Positions 1 through 7,694 of a stretch of 64,000 nt of DNA are shown here, in pieces; position 1 is the stretch's first letter; every line of letters begins with the position of its first letter. The DNA lies in NCBI RefSeq assembly GCF_014640615.1, contig NZ_BMHH01000012.1, positions 1-64,000 of the forward strand. Direction: 5' to 3'. Position numbers and translations under genes: made by a program. The notes under the pieces are model-generated. The model saw nothing but the letters and a program-made list of their open reading frames with translations. It was not told where the DNA came from and searched no databases. This stretch comes from Paramesorhizobium endophyticum (GTDB taxonomy: Bacteria; Pseudomonadota; Alphaproteobacteria; Rhizobiales; Rhizobiaceae).

Positions 1-71
1 CTAACACAAATCCAATTCCGCAGATTTGCCAACCCCTTTTTCGGGTCGTCACGGAATCGGGGTATATCATA

Positions 72-1124
72 ATGATTAGCAAGCGAAGCATATCCGCAAT
101 GGGAGTCGCCGCGCTGGCGCTCGCTGCATCCGGACCCGCACAGGCCGAGACGAAGACGCTTTATGTCGGCATGAATGGCGGCAATTTCGAGCGCACCTAT
201 CTCCAGTCTGTCTTTCCGGATTTCGAGAAGGCCAATGACGTGAAGATTGTCGTCGTGCCCGGCACGTCCTCCGACATCCTTGCCAAGGCGACCGCGGCCA
301 AGGACAAGCCGCAGATGCATCTCATGTTTCTCGACGATGGCGTCATGGCGCGCGCCATTGGCGCTGGCCTGTGCGAAAAGCTGAAGCCAAGCCCCGAACT
401 GGAGCAAATCCCGGCCATCGCCCGCATGAAAGACGATATGGCGGCAGGCATCGACCTTGGCATGACCGGGCTTGCCTATAACAAGAAGATGTTCAAGGAG
501 AATGGCTGGCTGGCGCCGACATCATGGATGGATCTGGCCGATCCAAAATTCAAGGACAAGGTCGTCTTTCAGTCCGCGGCGGCGTCCTCCTTCGGGCTCC
601 ATGCCTTCCTGATGTTCAACCGTATAGAGGGCGGCAATGACGAGAATGTCGAGCCGGGCTTCGAGAAATTCCCCGAAACCATCGGCAAGAACGTGCTCGA
701 ATATATTCCGAACTCCGCCAAGATTTCCGAAATGGTACAGACCGGCGATGCGGCGATCTTCCCGCTGACGCCGACCGCCGTCTCTACCCTGCAGGACAAG
801 GGCATTCCGGTGGAATACGTCCAGCCCAAGGAAGGGTCGGTGCTGCTGATGGTGGCCGAATGCGTCATCGCGAACAATTCGGAACCGGAGCTGTCACAGA
901 AGCTCGCCGCATATCTGCTTTCGGCGGATGCGCAGTCCAAGGCGCTCGCCGCCGGCAACATCGTGCCTTCGAACCCCAGAGCCAAGGCGTCCACGCCGAA
1001 ATCAGAAAAGAAGCTCGAAGCCTTCCACGGCTATATGAAAACGGCGGTGACGCTCGATTACGACAAGATCAACGCCAAGCGGCCGGAATGGAACAACCGC
1101 TGGAACAAGCAGATCGAAAGATAA
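72..1124 (+). CDS. periplasmic polyamine-type ABC substrate-binding protein (PotD-like)
   Basis: This 350-residue protein is probably the periplasmic receptor of a spermidine/putrescine-class ABC importer. The N-terminus is a typical Sec signal (lysine/arginine start, hydrophobic core, cleavage after the AQA near residue 25). The mature part begins with the strand-loop TLYVGMNGGNF found in family-1 binding proteins, followed by the TGLAYNKKMFKENG and PTSWMDLADPKFKDK stretches usual for PotD/AfuA-type folds. Length is normal for the family. No permease or ATPase follows; any partner genes must lie before the window, so this may be the last gene of an operon. A strong intrinsic terminator follows within 15 bases. 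The substrate is inferred from family resemblance only; iron(III) or other small ligands are possible. Confidence 0.85.
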   Translation: MISKRSISAMGVAALALAASGPAQAETKTLYVGMNGGNFERTYLQSVFPDFEKANDVKIVVVPGTSSDILAKATAAKDKPQMHLMFLDDGVMARAIGAGLCEKLKPSPELEQIPAIARMKDDMAAGIDLGMTGLAYNKKMFKENGWLAPTSWMDLADPKFKDKVVFQSAAASSFGLHAFLMFNRIEGGNDENVEPGFEKFPETIGKNVLEYIPNSAKISEMVQTGDAAIFPLTPTAVSTLQDKGIPVEYVQPKEGSVLLMVAECVIANNSEPELSQKLAAYLLSADAQSKALAAGNIVPSNPRAKASTPKSEKKLEAFHGYMKTAVTLDYDKINAKRPEWNNRWNKQIER

Positions 1125-1137
1125 CCGATCTTCAGTA

Positions 1138-1167
1138 CATAACCCGGCGGGTATTTGCCGGGTTATG
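1138..1167 (+). terminator. intrinsic terminator after the binding-protein gene
   Basis: A perfect 11-bp inverted repeat (arms 1138-1148 and 1157-1167, loop of 8) follows the stop codon by 14 bases. It runs into TTAATCTAAT, so the U tract is weak. Confidence 0.7.
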
Positions 1168-1288
1168 TTAATCTAATAATTAGCTAATTAAAATTGGATA
1201 CAAATTTTGGATTGCGCTGCGAATATTGAAAGTAAATATCAGTAAAATTTATAGAATAACGATTTAATAACCATGACTTACATATTCA

Positions 1289-1318
1289 CTTCGAAAATTA
1301 TTCTCTGCTGTGCTATAT
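1289..1318 (+). promoter_or_regulatory. candidate promoter of the plus-strand anti-SD sRNA
   Basis: CTTCGAA (1289-1295) and GCTATAT (1312-1318) are separated by 16 bases and end about 9 bases before the first sRNA hairpin. The layout resembles alphaproteobacterial heat-shock-type (RpoH) promoters but the match is loose. It is inferred from spacing and position. Confidence 0.35.
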
Positions 1319-1324
1319 CCGAAT

Positions 1325-1440
1325 CATTGAGTTCAACATTGGCTCCTCCCTGAACTCAATACCTGAACGTGGCGCCTCCTCCCTGCCATGTTCAAAGATA
1401 TGGCCCGCTGCATCCTCCTCCCGCAGCGGGCCTTTTTATT
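1325..1440 (+). ncRNA. three-hairpin sRNA with CCUCCUCCC loops (alpha-r14/NfeR1 or 'cuckoo' type)
   Basis: Three consecutive hairpins each expose a pyrimidine CCTCCTCCC/CTCCTCCC motif in the loop: stems 1327-1335/1351-1359, 1364-1373/1385-1394 and 1402-1411/1423-1432. The third is a GC-rich 10-bp stem followed by TTTTT (1433-1437), so it doubles as the intrinsic terminator and fixes the orientation. The loop motif is complementary to the Shine-Dalgarno GGAGG. From memory, this architecture matches the rhizobial alpha-r14 family (NfeR1 of Sinorhizobium meliloti, repeated anti-SD loops) and the related CcsR 'cuckoo' RNAs of Rhodobacter. A trans-acting translational repressor of many mRNAs is the expected role. 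The 5' end is approximate. Confidence 0.75.
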
Positions 1441-1487
1441 TGTCCGCGCGGCAGGGGAATAATGGGGAGGGGATGAGATGGCATAGG

Positions 1488-1612
1488 CACAAAAAACAAC
1501 ACCCGCCGCGGGAGGAGGTGCGGCGGGTGTGTTAGGATAAGGCTGGCTTGGGAGGAGGAGGCGCCAGCCTTAAATCGCGCGGGTTTGGGAGGAGGTAAAC
1601 CCTTGCGAAGCT
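1488..1612 (-). ncRNA. second three-hairpin anti-SD sRNA, convergent with the first
   Basis: Read on the minus strand, three hairpins again carry CCTCCTCCC-type loops: stems 1597-1602/1581-1586 (weak, 6 bp), 1563-1571/1539-1547, and the strong 11-bp stem 1520-1530/1499-1509, followed by TTTTTT (complement of 1491-1496). The terminal hairpin therefore serves as terminator on this strand. It faces the plus-strand sRNA at 1325-1440, the two 3' ends being about 50 bases apart. Stem sequences differ between the two RNAs while the loops are the same, so this is a diverged pair rather than a recent duplication. The 5' end is approximate and no convincing promoter was identified. Confidence 0.72.
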
Positions 1613-1653
1613 CTATGTTGTGAACACAATAGAGCGGTTAACGCGAAATGAGA

Positions 1654-1698
1654 ATGCACAATAGTGCATGGCAGCAATGTATCTAGTGCATTGCAGCA
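1654..1698. promoter_or_regulatory. paired direct repeat and palindrome upstream of the minus-strand sRNA
   Basis: AGTGCATGGCAGCA (1663-1676) recurs as AGTGCATTGCAGCA (1685-1698) with one mismatch. The start-to-start distance is 22 bp, about two helical turns. The first copy overlaps a perfect palindrome, ATGCACAATAGTGCAT (1654-1669). The block lies between the permease stop codon and the minus-strand sRNA, where an upstream operator or activator site for the sRNA would be placed. The protein that binds is unknown. Confidence 0.4.
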
Positions 1699-1701
1699 TC
1701 C

Positions 1702-3282
1702 TCAAATCAGCGAACTGTCCTTCGGTTCCAAGTCCGGAATGATGCTCTGGATATGGTTGATCTGTTCAACGCACCGCTCCTTTGGCAGGCGGCATGCAAT
1801 CGCCCATGCGTAGATGACCAGAGAGAAGACCGTGATCCCCACGATATCCCATCCGAAGGGAATATCGCCCTTTCCGCCGAACGTGCCGAAATAGGAGAAC
1901 AGGCCAATTCCCACGAGATAGGGGATGAGCCAGCTCGCTTCCCGGAAGTCGAGCGGCCCTGGGTCGAGCCAGCGTCCATGAATGACGAACAGGACAAGGC
2001 CGAGGAGCAGCACCAGGCCCAGCTGCCAGAGCGTATCCCATCCGCTCCAGTAGATGATCAGCGTCGAGACGATGAAGGCTATCGTGCCGATGAGCCTCAC
2101 CGCGGGCAGGCGCAAGGGGCGGCGCTGGTCGGGGAGAAGCTGCCGCAGCGCCACCACGGCAATCGGCCCGACGATGAAGGAGAGGACGATGGAAGCGCCG
2201 TTGAGCCGCACGATCTCATCGAACGAGAAAATCATGAGAATTGCCGCGCCCAGCACGAAATTGAGGATAAGCGCGGGCAGCGGCACGTCGCGCTTCGAAA
2301 GCCCGGCGAGGAATTTCGGAAAAAATCCGTTGCGGGCGAGCGCATAGGCGAGGCGCGCATTGGAGCCTGCCGCCACCAGGCCGCCGCCGAACGGGCCGAT
2401 GACCGCGCCGACATTGAGCAGTGCGACGAGCCAGAGCAGGCCGAGCGAAGTGGCAATGGCGTCGATCGGCCCGAGCCGTGCGTTGATCATCAAACCGTTC
2501 CAGCCATTGGTCAGCATGGAGCCCGGCATCGCGCCAACGAAGGCAAGTTGCAATCCGGCATAGACCAGGAAGCAGATGATGACCGACAGGATCAGCGCCA
2601 GCGGAATCATCCGTCCGGGGTTCTTGACCTCGCCGGCCATGTCGATGGCATGGCGGAAGCCGATATAGGAAAAGATGATACCGCCCGTGGAGACCGCGGC
2701 GAAAATGCCGTGCAGCCCGTAGGGTGAGAAGCCGCCCGCCTGCTGGCTGAAATTCGCCGTGTCGAAGCGCGATATCAACAGCGTGGCGATGATGACGAGG
2801 GGGATGGCGATCTTTACCCAGGTCAGGGTGGAGTTGATCCTGGCGAAAAACTGTACCCCGATGGCATTGATGACTGTAAAGAGAGCGAGGAGCGCTATGG
2901 CAAAGGCCATGGTCCGCCAGTCGGCGAGATCGCCGCTCATCCAGTTCACATGGGGCGCCAGATATTTCAGCATCGCCGCCACTTCCACCGAAACCGTGGA
3001 ATTGTAGCCGATCCAGGCGCTCCAGCCCATCGCCATCGCCACCACATTGCCATGGCTGAACTGGGGAACGCGGGCGATGCCGCCCGGCACCGGCAGCATG
3101 GCGGAAATCTCCGCGAATGTGAGGGCGATCAGCAGGATCGCTATGCCACCCAAGGCCCATGCGACGATCGAGGCGGGGCCCGCCTGCTGGCTTGCAAGAA
3201 GGGGCGCGAACAGCCAGCCCGACCCCAGGACGCCGCTCACGGCGACGAATGTCAAGCCGATCAGCCCGATTTCGCGTTTCAT
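1702..3282 (-). CDS. APC-family amino acid permease
   Basis: A polytopic inner-membrane secondary transporter of the amino acid-polyamine-organocation superfamily, expected to import amino acids or related amines. The protein opens with GLIGLTFVAVSGVLGSGWLF, which carries the TM1 glycine-rich unwound segment of APC carriers, followed by the AEISAMLPVPGG segment of TM2 and about 12 hydrophobic helices. Length is about 526 residues from the ATG at 3282. The frame remains open to 3444; a GTG at 3300 has a better placed GGA-type ribosome site, so the N-terminus may be 6 residues longer, but the ATG lies directly before TM1. It is a single gene: an AT-rich spacer divides it from the divergent YdcF gene, and sRNA elements lie beyond its 3' end. 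The substrate cannot be read from sequence. Confidence 0.85.
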   Translation of the reverse strand: MKREIGLIGLTFVAVSGVLGSGWLFAPLLASQQAGPASIVAWALGGIAILLIALTFAEISAMLPVPGGIARVPQFSHGNVVAMAMGWSAWIGYNSTVSVEVAAMLKYLAPHVNWMSGDLADWRTMAFAIALLALFTVINAIGVQFFARINSTLTWVKIAIPLVIIATLLISRFDTANFSQQAGGFSPYGLHGIFAAVSTGGIIFSYIGFRHAIDMAGEVKNPGRMIPLALILSVIICFLVYAGLQLAFVGAMPGSMLTNGWNGLMINARLGPIDAIATSLGLLWLVALLNVGAVIGPFGGGLVAAGSNARLAYALARNGFFPKFLAGLSKRDVPLPALILNFVLGAAILMIFSFDEIVRLNGASIVLSFIVGPIAVVALRQLLPDQRRPLRLPAVRLIGTIAFIVSTLIIYWSGWDTLWQLGLVLLLGLVLFVIHGRWLDPGPLDFREASWLIPYLVGIGLFSYFGTFGGKGDIPFGWDIVGITVFSLVIYAWAIACRLPKERCVEQINHIQSIIPDLEPKDSSLI

Positions 3283-3599
3283 ATGGCGAGTTTTTTTCAC
3301 GAGTGTTCCAGACGATTTGTTTTGTTGCCCATATATCAGTATCCGGAAGTCAAGATTCCCGAGTTGCGCTGTTTGTGCAACAAAACTTGTGGTGTATCCC
3401 CTTTTTGTGATTAAGATTTTTCCTTTCGTGAATATGAATTCCATCTCTTTTTTGACATAATTGCATTGTGACGTGTTTTATCTATCGCTTATAGGAAGTA
3501 TATATTTTATATAGTTTGTACGCTTTAACTTAGACTTTATAATATTGCACGCGGACTCTTTGAAATGAACATCAGGATATCCACCTAGGGTCGACATTG
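3283..3599. other. AT-rich divergent intergenic region
   Basis: This spacer between the divergent permease and YdcF genes is very AT-rich from about 3400 to 3560 and must hold both promoters. No supported gene, repeat or distinct palindrome was found in it. Confidence 0.5.
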
Positions 3600-4625
3600 A
3601 TGGAATATAATCATTCTAGAAAGCGACCGTGGAAGCCCATGTTCCTGCGCAGCATTCAGCGGATTTTACTGTCCGGTTCCCTGGCCATTGCTGGGGGCGC
3701 CGCGAGCCTTGACGAGGGAAGGACATCTGCGGATGCGCCCGCCGCCGCACAGGCGCTGAGCACACGCGGCTGGCTGGAGGGCTTGACGAGCCTCGATTAC
3801 AGCACCGGCGATTTCCGGCGGGGCATAGAAGACGGCACGGTTTCGACCCTTTATGTGCAATTGGAGAAAGAGCGGCAATCGTTGCAGGCCCTCCAGACCC
3901 TGGTCGAGGACAAGGAAGGGGTGAAGGCTGCGTCCGATAATCTGGCCAGGACCATGTCCGTCATTCGCGCCTTTTACGCCGATTACATCGGGCAGCCCTG
4001 GCTGGGTGACGAGAGCGCCTACCGGTCGCCCGATGGGATCGTGATCCTGGGCGCCAACCAGCCGAGGCTGGACCAAAGGCTCGCCCATGCCTTGCCGATC
4101 ATCCAGCGCTACAAAGATGTTCCGGTCATTCTGTCCGGCGGCGGGCGGACCATCGCCCTGGAAGCGCAGACCATGCATGATTATCTCGCCCGGCACGGCG
4201 TTGCCGAAGACCGGCTGATCATGGAGCCGGATTCGCTCGATACGATAGGAAACGCGGTCTTCAGCGGGCTCGCCCTGATGAAAAAGGGGATACGCGGCGG
4301 CAAGATGCTGCTCGTCACCTCCGATTTTCATGCGCCCCGGGCGCTTTTCCTGTTCCGATCCGTGCTGGGGCCGGGGTTCCGCGTAGCTGTTTCCTCCACG
4401 GCCTCGCCGGGCACGGATGTCGCGGCGCGCATCGAGAGCGAGTTGCAGCAGGAGGCGCTTGCCATCCGGGATGTGCTTCATTGGCCTGCCATCGCCGGGC
4501 AGCCGCCAAGACCGGTGGAAGGCATCTGCGGGGTGTTCTATCAACTCCTGCTGCGGCATAAGCTCTATGAATCGCGCTGGGATCTCGCGCGCCGTTATAG
4601 CGGCCAGTGCAAGCTCCCGGGCTGA
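3600..4625 (+). CDS. YdcF/SanA-family (DUF218) envelope protein
   Basis: About 341 residues. The C-terminal two thirds is a DUF218 (YdcF/ElyC/SanA) domain, shown by DGIVILGANQPRLDQRLAHA, VPVILSGGG, MHDYLARHGV, SLDTIGNAV and LLVTSDFHAPRALFLF. Family members are membrane-anchored or periplasmic and are linked to peptidoglycan and envelope maintenance; the biochemical activity is not firmly known. A hydrophobic N-terminal segment (about residues 15-36) could be a signal or anchor. The start is the ATG at 3600, about 9 bases after AGGG; a TTG directly before it is also open. The gene converges on marC with only 4 bp between the stop codons, so the two share no room for separate terminators. Confidence 0.82.
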   Translation: MEYNHSRKRPWKPMFLRSIQRILLSGSLAIAGGAASLDEGRTSADAPAAAQALSTRGWLEGLTSLDYSTGDFRRGIEDGTVSTLYVQLEKERQSLQALQTLVEDKEGVKAASDNLARTMSVIRAFYADYIGQPWLGDESAYRSPDGIVILGANQPRLDQRLAHALPIIQRYKDVPVILSGGGRTIALEAQTMHDYLARHGVAEDRLIMEPDSLDTIGNAVFSGLALMKKGIRGGKMLLVTSDFHAPRALFLFRSVLGPGFRVAVSSTASPGTDVAARIESELQQEALAIRDVLHWPAIAGQPPRPVEGICGVFYQLLLRHKLYESRWDLARRYSGQCKLPG

Positions 4626-4629
4626 ATCG

Positions 4630-5286
4630 TCACCGTGAATGAAGCAGATCGGAAACGCCGACCCAGATCATCTGAATTCCAATGCAGAGGATGATGAAGG
4701 CCGCAAGGCGCAGCAGGACTTCGGTTCCATTCTCGCCGAGAACGCGCTTGAGGACATCGGCATAGGCATAGGCCAGATAGACCGTGCCGCAGATGGCCAG
4801 CAGGCCGAGGCATGTGGCGATGTCCTGAATGGCAGCGCTGTCGAAATCATTCAAAATATTGGGCCGATCGGTGCCAAGGGCAATGGCGACGGCAATAGAG
4901 CCGGGACCGAAAGTCATCGGCATGGTGATGGGATAGAAGGCCTTGGCGAGCGCGCCCTGGTCGGTCTTGCTTCTCTCGACTTCGCTGTCCGTTGAATCGT
5001 CTCCGCTATCGAGGAGCCGCCAGCCCATGATCGAGATCACGATGCCTCCGGCGATGCGTACGGATGGGAGGCTGAGGCCGAAGAATCCCAGGATATGGGA
5101 GCCCGCGAGAATCGATACGCCCAGCAGCGCGAAACCGCTCACCGCAACCCGCCAGGCAATTTGATGGCGTACCTGGGAGGAGCATCGGGCCGTCATGTCA
5201 AGAAAGATCAGCGCCGTCCCGAGCGGGTTGACGATCGGGAACAGCGTTGCATAGGTCAGGAAGAAAGCGTGAATTGCGTCGTTCAA
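4630..5286 (-). CDS. marC: MarC-family integral membrane protein
   Basis: A 218-residue protein with six predicted membrane helices and the MarC/UPF0056 hallmarks: FPIVNPLGTALIFLDMT near the N-terminus and RIAGGIVISIMGWRLLD in the middle, with a polar loop (about residues 100-120) between the halves. MarC was once linked to multiple antibiotic resistance, but that role was withdrawn; the related NAAT group moves neutral amino acids, and the function here is unknown. The start codon is a TTG at 5286, supported by GGAG eight bases upstream and the usual N-terminal residues of the family. It is convergent with the YdcF gene and divergent from the esterase gene. Confidence 0.88.
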   Translation of the reverse strand: MNDAIHAFFLTYATLFPIVNPLGTALIFLDMTARCSSQVRHQIAWRVAVSGFALLGVSILAGSHILGFFGLSLPSVRIAGGIVISIMGWRLLDSGDDSTDSEVERSKTDQGALAKAFYPITMPMTFGPGSIAVAIALGTDRPNILNDFDSAAIQDIATCLGLLAICGTVYLAYAYADVLKRVLGENGTEVLLRLAAFIILCIGIQMIWVGVSDLLHSR

Positions 5287-5531
5287 AGGAAATTCTCCGC
5301 ACCTTTGATTTATTGTATTCAGTATAAAAATAAAACTCTTGTGTATTATTGCCGCGTGATGAGATTTGTATTTGAGTTATCGTAGAATTTATACTGTTTT
5401 GTATTAAATATTATATGAAGTGTCCGCCTTATTTTTGCCTCAACCTGGTTCGTTACATCGGATTACATTCCGTGATTATGGCGGGGAAATGGCCATCGCA
5501 TCGTTTGGCTTTCCCGCAGGAGGTAAATGTG

Positions 5532-6479
5532 ATGACCGAACCACTCCCAAAGCCCGACCCTTTCATGGCGCCCATCCTTCGCCGCATGAGGGCGGAGCCT
5601 GCGGCCAATATGGAGGACATCTCCGTTCGGGAAGCGCGCGATGGTTTCGCCAGGATGAATGCGCAGTGGAACGCGCCGCCGATCCCCGTCCGGACGGTTC
5701 AGAACCTCACTGTCCCCGGCGCTGCCGGCTCGCTTGACGCGCGCCTTTATTGCAATGTCGAAAGCCGCCCGGTGCCCATTATTGTCTATGTGCATGGCGG
5801 CGGCTGGGTGCTGGGCTCGATCGACACGCATGACGATCTTCTGCGCCGGCTGGCGATTGCGAGCGGCGCTGCCGTGCTTGGCTTCGATTATCACCTTGCG
5901 CCGGAGCATCCGTTTCCCGCTCCGCTTGACGATGTTCTTGCAGTTGTGCGTTTTGTCGCGGAAGGCGGGCTCGGAGGCGGCTTCGATACGCGGCGCATCG
6001 CGCTTGCCGGGGAGTCGGCGGGGGCCAATCTTGTGCTCGGCGCGCTGCTCGACCAGCGAAACAACGGCAATCGCGCGGTCAGCACCGCAGCGCTATATTT
6101 CGGCTGCTATGGGCTGGATTTCGGCAGCTTCAGCTATACTCATTTCGGCGATGGCTCGTTCGGCCTATCCTTGCCAATGATGCGCTGGTTCTGGGCGCAA
6201 TATCTGGGCAAAGCCAGTATCGGGCCCCTCGCGGCACCGCTCCAGGCGGACCTCGATGGCCTTCCGACGCTCTATCTCTGCGCGGGCGGTCTCGATCCTC
6301 TTCTCGACGATACGCTCACCTTGAGCCGGCGGCTTGCCGAAACCGGCGTTGCCCACCGGCTCGATTTTCATCCCGGCGTCATTCATGGCTTCATTCAAAT
6401 GGCCCGCGAATTGCCAGCTGCCGCTGCCGCCATCGATGCCGGCGCCGGGTTCATGATGCATGAATTGGGAAATACATAA
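5532..6479 (+). CDS. alpha/beta hydrolase, HSL-type carboxylesterase/acetylesterase
   Basis: A 315-residue cytoplasmic esterase of the hormone-sensitive-lipase family, which hydrolyses short-chain acyl esters. Visible motifs in order: the oxyanion-hole HGGGW near residue 85, the nucleophile elbow GESAGAN near residue 160, the acid region LDPLLDD near residue 258, and the catalytic histidine in VIHGFIQ near residue 288. The frame is open from 5415, but the ATG at 5532 is chosen because a perfect AGGAGG lies 9 bases before it and the protein then starts as relatives do. It is a single gene flanked by AT-rich spacers. The physiological substrate is unknown. Confidence 0.88.
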   Translation: MTEPLPKPDPFMAPILRRMRAEPAANMEDISVREARDGFARMNAQWNAPPIPVRTVQNLTVPGAAGSLDARLYCNVESRPVPIIVYVHGGGWVLGSIDTHDDLLRRLAIASGAAVLGFDYHLAPEHPFPAPLDDVLAVVRFVAEGGLGGGFDTRRIALAGESAGANLVLGALLDQRNNGNRAVSTAALYFGCYGLDFGSFSYTHFGDGSFGLSLPMMRWFWAQYLGKASIGPLAAPLQADLDGLPTLYLCAGGLDPLLDDTLTLSRRLAETGVAHRLDFHPGVIHGFIQMARELPAAAAAIDAGAGFMMHELGNT

Positions 6480-6662
6480 GTCCTTTGTAAGAAAATCTTG
6501 TTGTAATACTATAAGAAATATAGAATTTTATGGAGAATTAACACGGATACTGCACGATGATTCTAGATAACTGCTTGTTAATACTCTTTTTTAAAGCGGA
6601 ATATAGGCAAGGCCCCTACTTTCTGATGCCGGAAAACGAGTTCTAGCATCAGAGGCGTTGCC

Positions 6663-6896
6663 GTGAGTTTACGATTGTTGCTTTCGCTGATCGCCGTCCT
6701 GCCGCTTGCCATGGCTGCAGCCCAGCCGCCATCGCTGCAGAAGCCGATGGTGCTGTCGACACAAAATCCGCTGATCATGCTTGCCGCGCCGCTTCCATCC
6801 CCGCACCGCAGGCGTTGCACGGGAGCCGTGCGCATCGTCGAGGCCGAGGCGGAGCGCCCGGTCATCGTCGTCAGCGAAATCCGCTGCCGCCGCTGA
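6663..6896 (+). CDS. small putative secreted protein
   Basis: A 77-codon frame beginning with GTG. The first 20 residues form a plausible Sec signal (MSLRLLLSLIAVLPLAMAAA), and the remainder is proline-rich and then basic, with two cysteines (RRRCTGAV and SEIRCRR) that could form a disulfide. No family was recognised. It overlaps the 3' end of the convergent yoaK gene by 26 bp. Support comes from the signal-like N-terminus and from an otherwise empty 390-bp gap before yoaK; the start has no strong ribosome site. It may be spurious. Confidence 0.4.
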   Translation: MSLRLLLSLIAVLPLAMAAAQPPSLQKPMVLSTQNPLIMLAAPLPSPHRRRCTGAVRIVEAEAERPVIVVSEIRCRR

Positions 6897-7641
6897 AGCC
6901 TTTCAATTTCGCGCCCAAATCGTCCAGAACCGGCATGAAGGCCAGGGCCAGGAGAAGGGCAGCAAGAAACAACGTTGCCGAAAAGCCCATCTGCTTGAAG
7001 CCCAAAGCGCCCATCACGCCGCCCGCGAAAAAGAGGAAGACCAGCGAAACCAGCAGCCAGAGCTTGTCATGGTCCGCCTTAACCGGCGGCTTCGAGGTGC
7101 TCGCCGACCGGTTCCAGTAAACAAGCTTGCCAAGCTCGATGCCCATGTCCGTCACGAGGCCGGTGACATGGGTGGTGCGGATTCTCGTCGCCGAGAGCTT
7201 GGTGATGATGGCGTTCTGCAAGCCCATGATGAAGCAGAGGAGCATCACGGTCATGGGGACGAACAATCCCTGGTAGCGGGCGAGGTGCCTGCCCAGGAGG
7301 CCGAAGCAGATCAACAGGCCGGCTTCGAGGACGAGCGGGAAGGCGTATTGGCTTTCCAGGTCGTGCCGGCGGCCCCAGTTGATGAGAATCGCCGAGATGG
7401 CCGCGCCGGCGACGAAGGAGAAAAGCGCCCCCAGCCCCGCCAGGAACACCGTCATGTCGCCCAGCGCCAGATGATCCGCCATCGTGGAGACGATGCCGGA
7501 CATGTGGGAAGTATATTGCTGGACAGCCAGAAACCCGCCTGCATTGGCAGCGCCGGCGATGAAGATTAGATAGCGGGCGAGATGCTGGTCAGCCGCATCC
7601 GTCCGCTCCCTGCCTGTCAGCTTGCGCAGATAGACGAACAC
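6871..7641 (-). CDS. YoaK family (DUF1275) membrane protein
   Basis: An integral membrane protein of about 256 residues with six or seven helices. DUF1275 features are clear: LIFIAGAANAGGFLAVQQYTSHMSG at the start (glycine-rich first helix then the TSHMSG motif) and MGLQNAIITKLSATRIRTTHVTG in the centre (LQNA and RTTHVTG). The function of the family is not established; transport is suspected. The longer frame begins with TTG at 7692, but GTG at 7641, preceded by GGAAAGG at proper distance, fits the family better. Its start is about 50 bp downstream of the ABC-exporter stop, so the two are probably co-transcribed. Confidence 0.85.
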   Translation of the reverse strand: MFVYLRKLTGRERTDAADQHLARYLIFIAGAANAGGFLAVQQYTSHMSGIVSTMADHLALGDMTVFLAGLGALFSFVAGAAISAILINWGRRHDLESQYAFPLVLEAGLLICFGLLGRHLARYQGLFVPMTVMLLCFIMGLQNAIITKLSATRIRTTHVTGLVTDMGIELGKLVYWNRSASTSKPPVKADHDKLWLLVSLVFLFFAGGVMGALGFKQMGFSATLFLAALLLALAFMPVLDDLGAKLKGFSGGSGFR

Positions 7642-7694
7642 GGGCGGACCTTTCCGATAAATGCATAAAGGCCGGTCGCCCGGCCCTTTCAAGC

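Noticed and set aside
1753-2727. A plus-strand open frame of 324 codons opposite the APC permease
   Set aside because: Very rich in charged residues and histidine, with no ribosome site; it mirrors hydrophobic codons of the permease.
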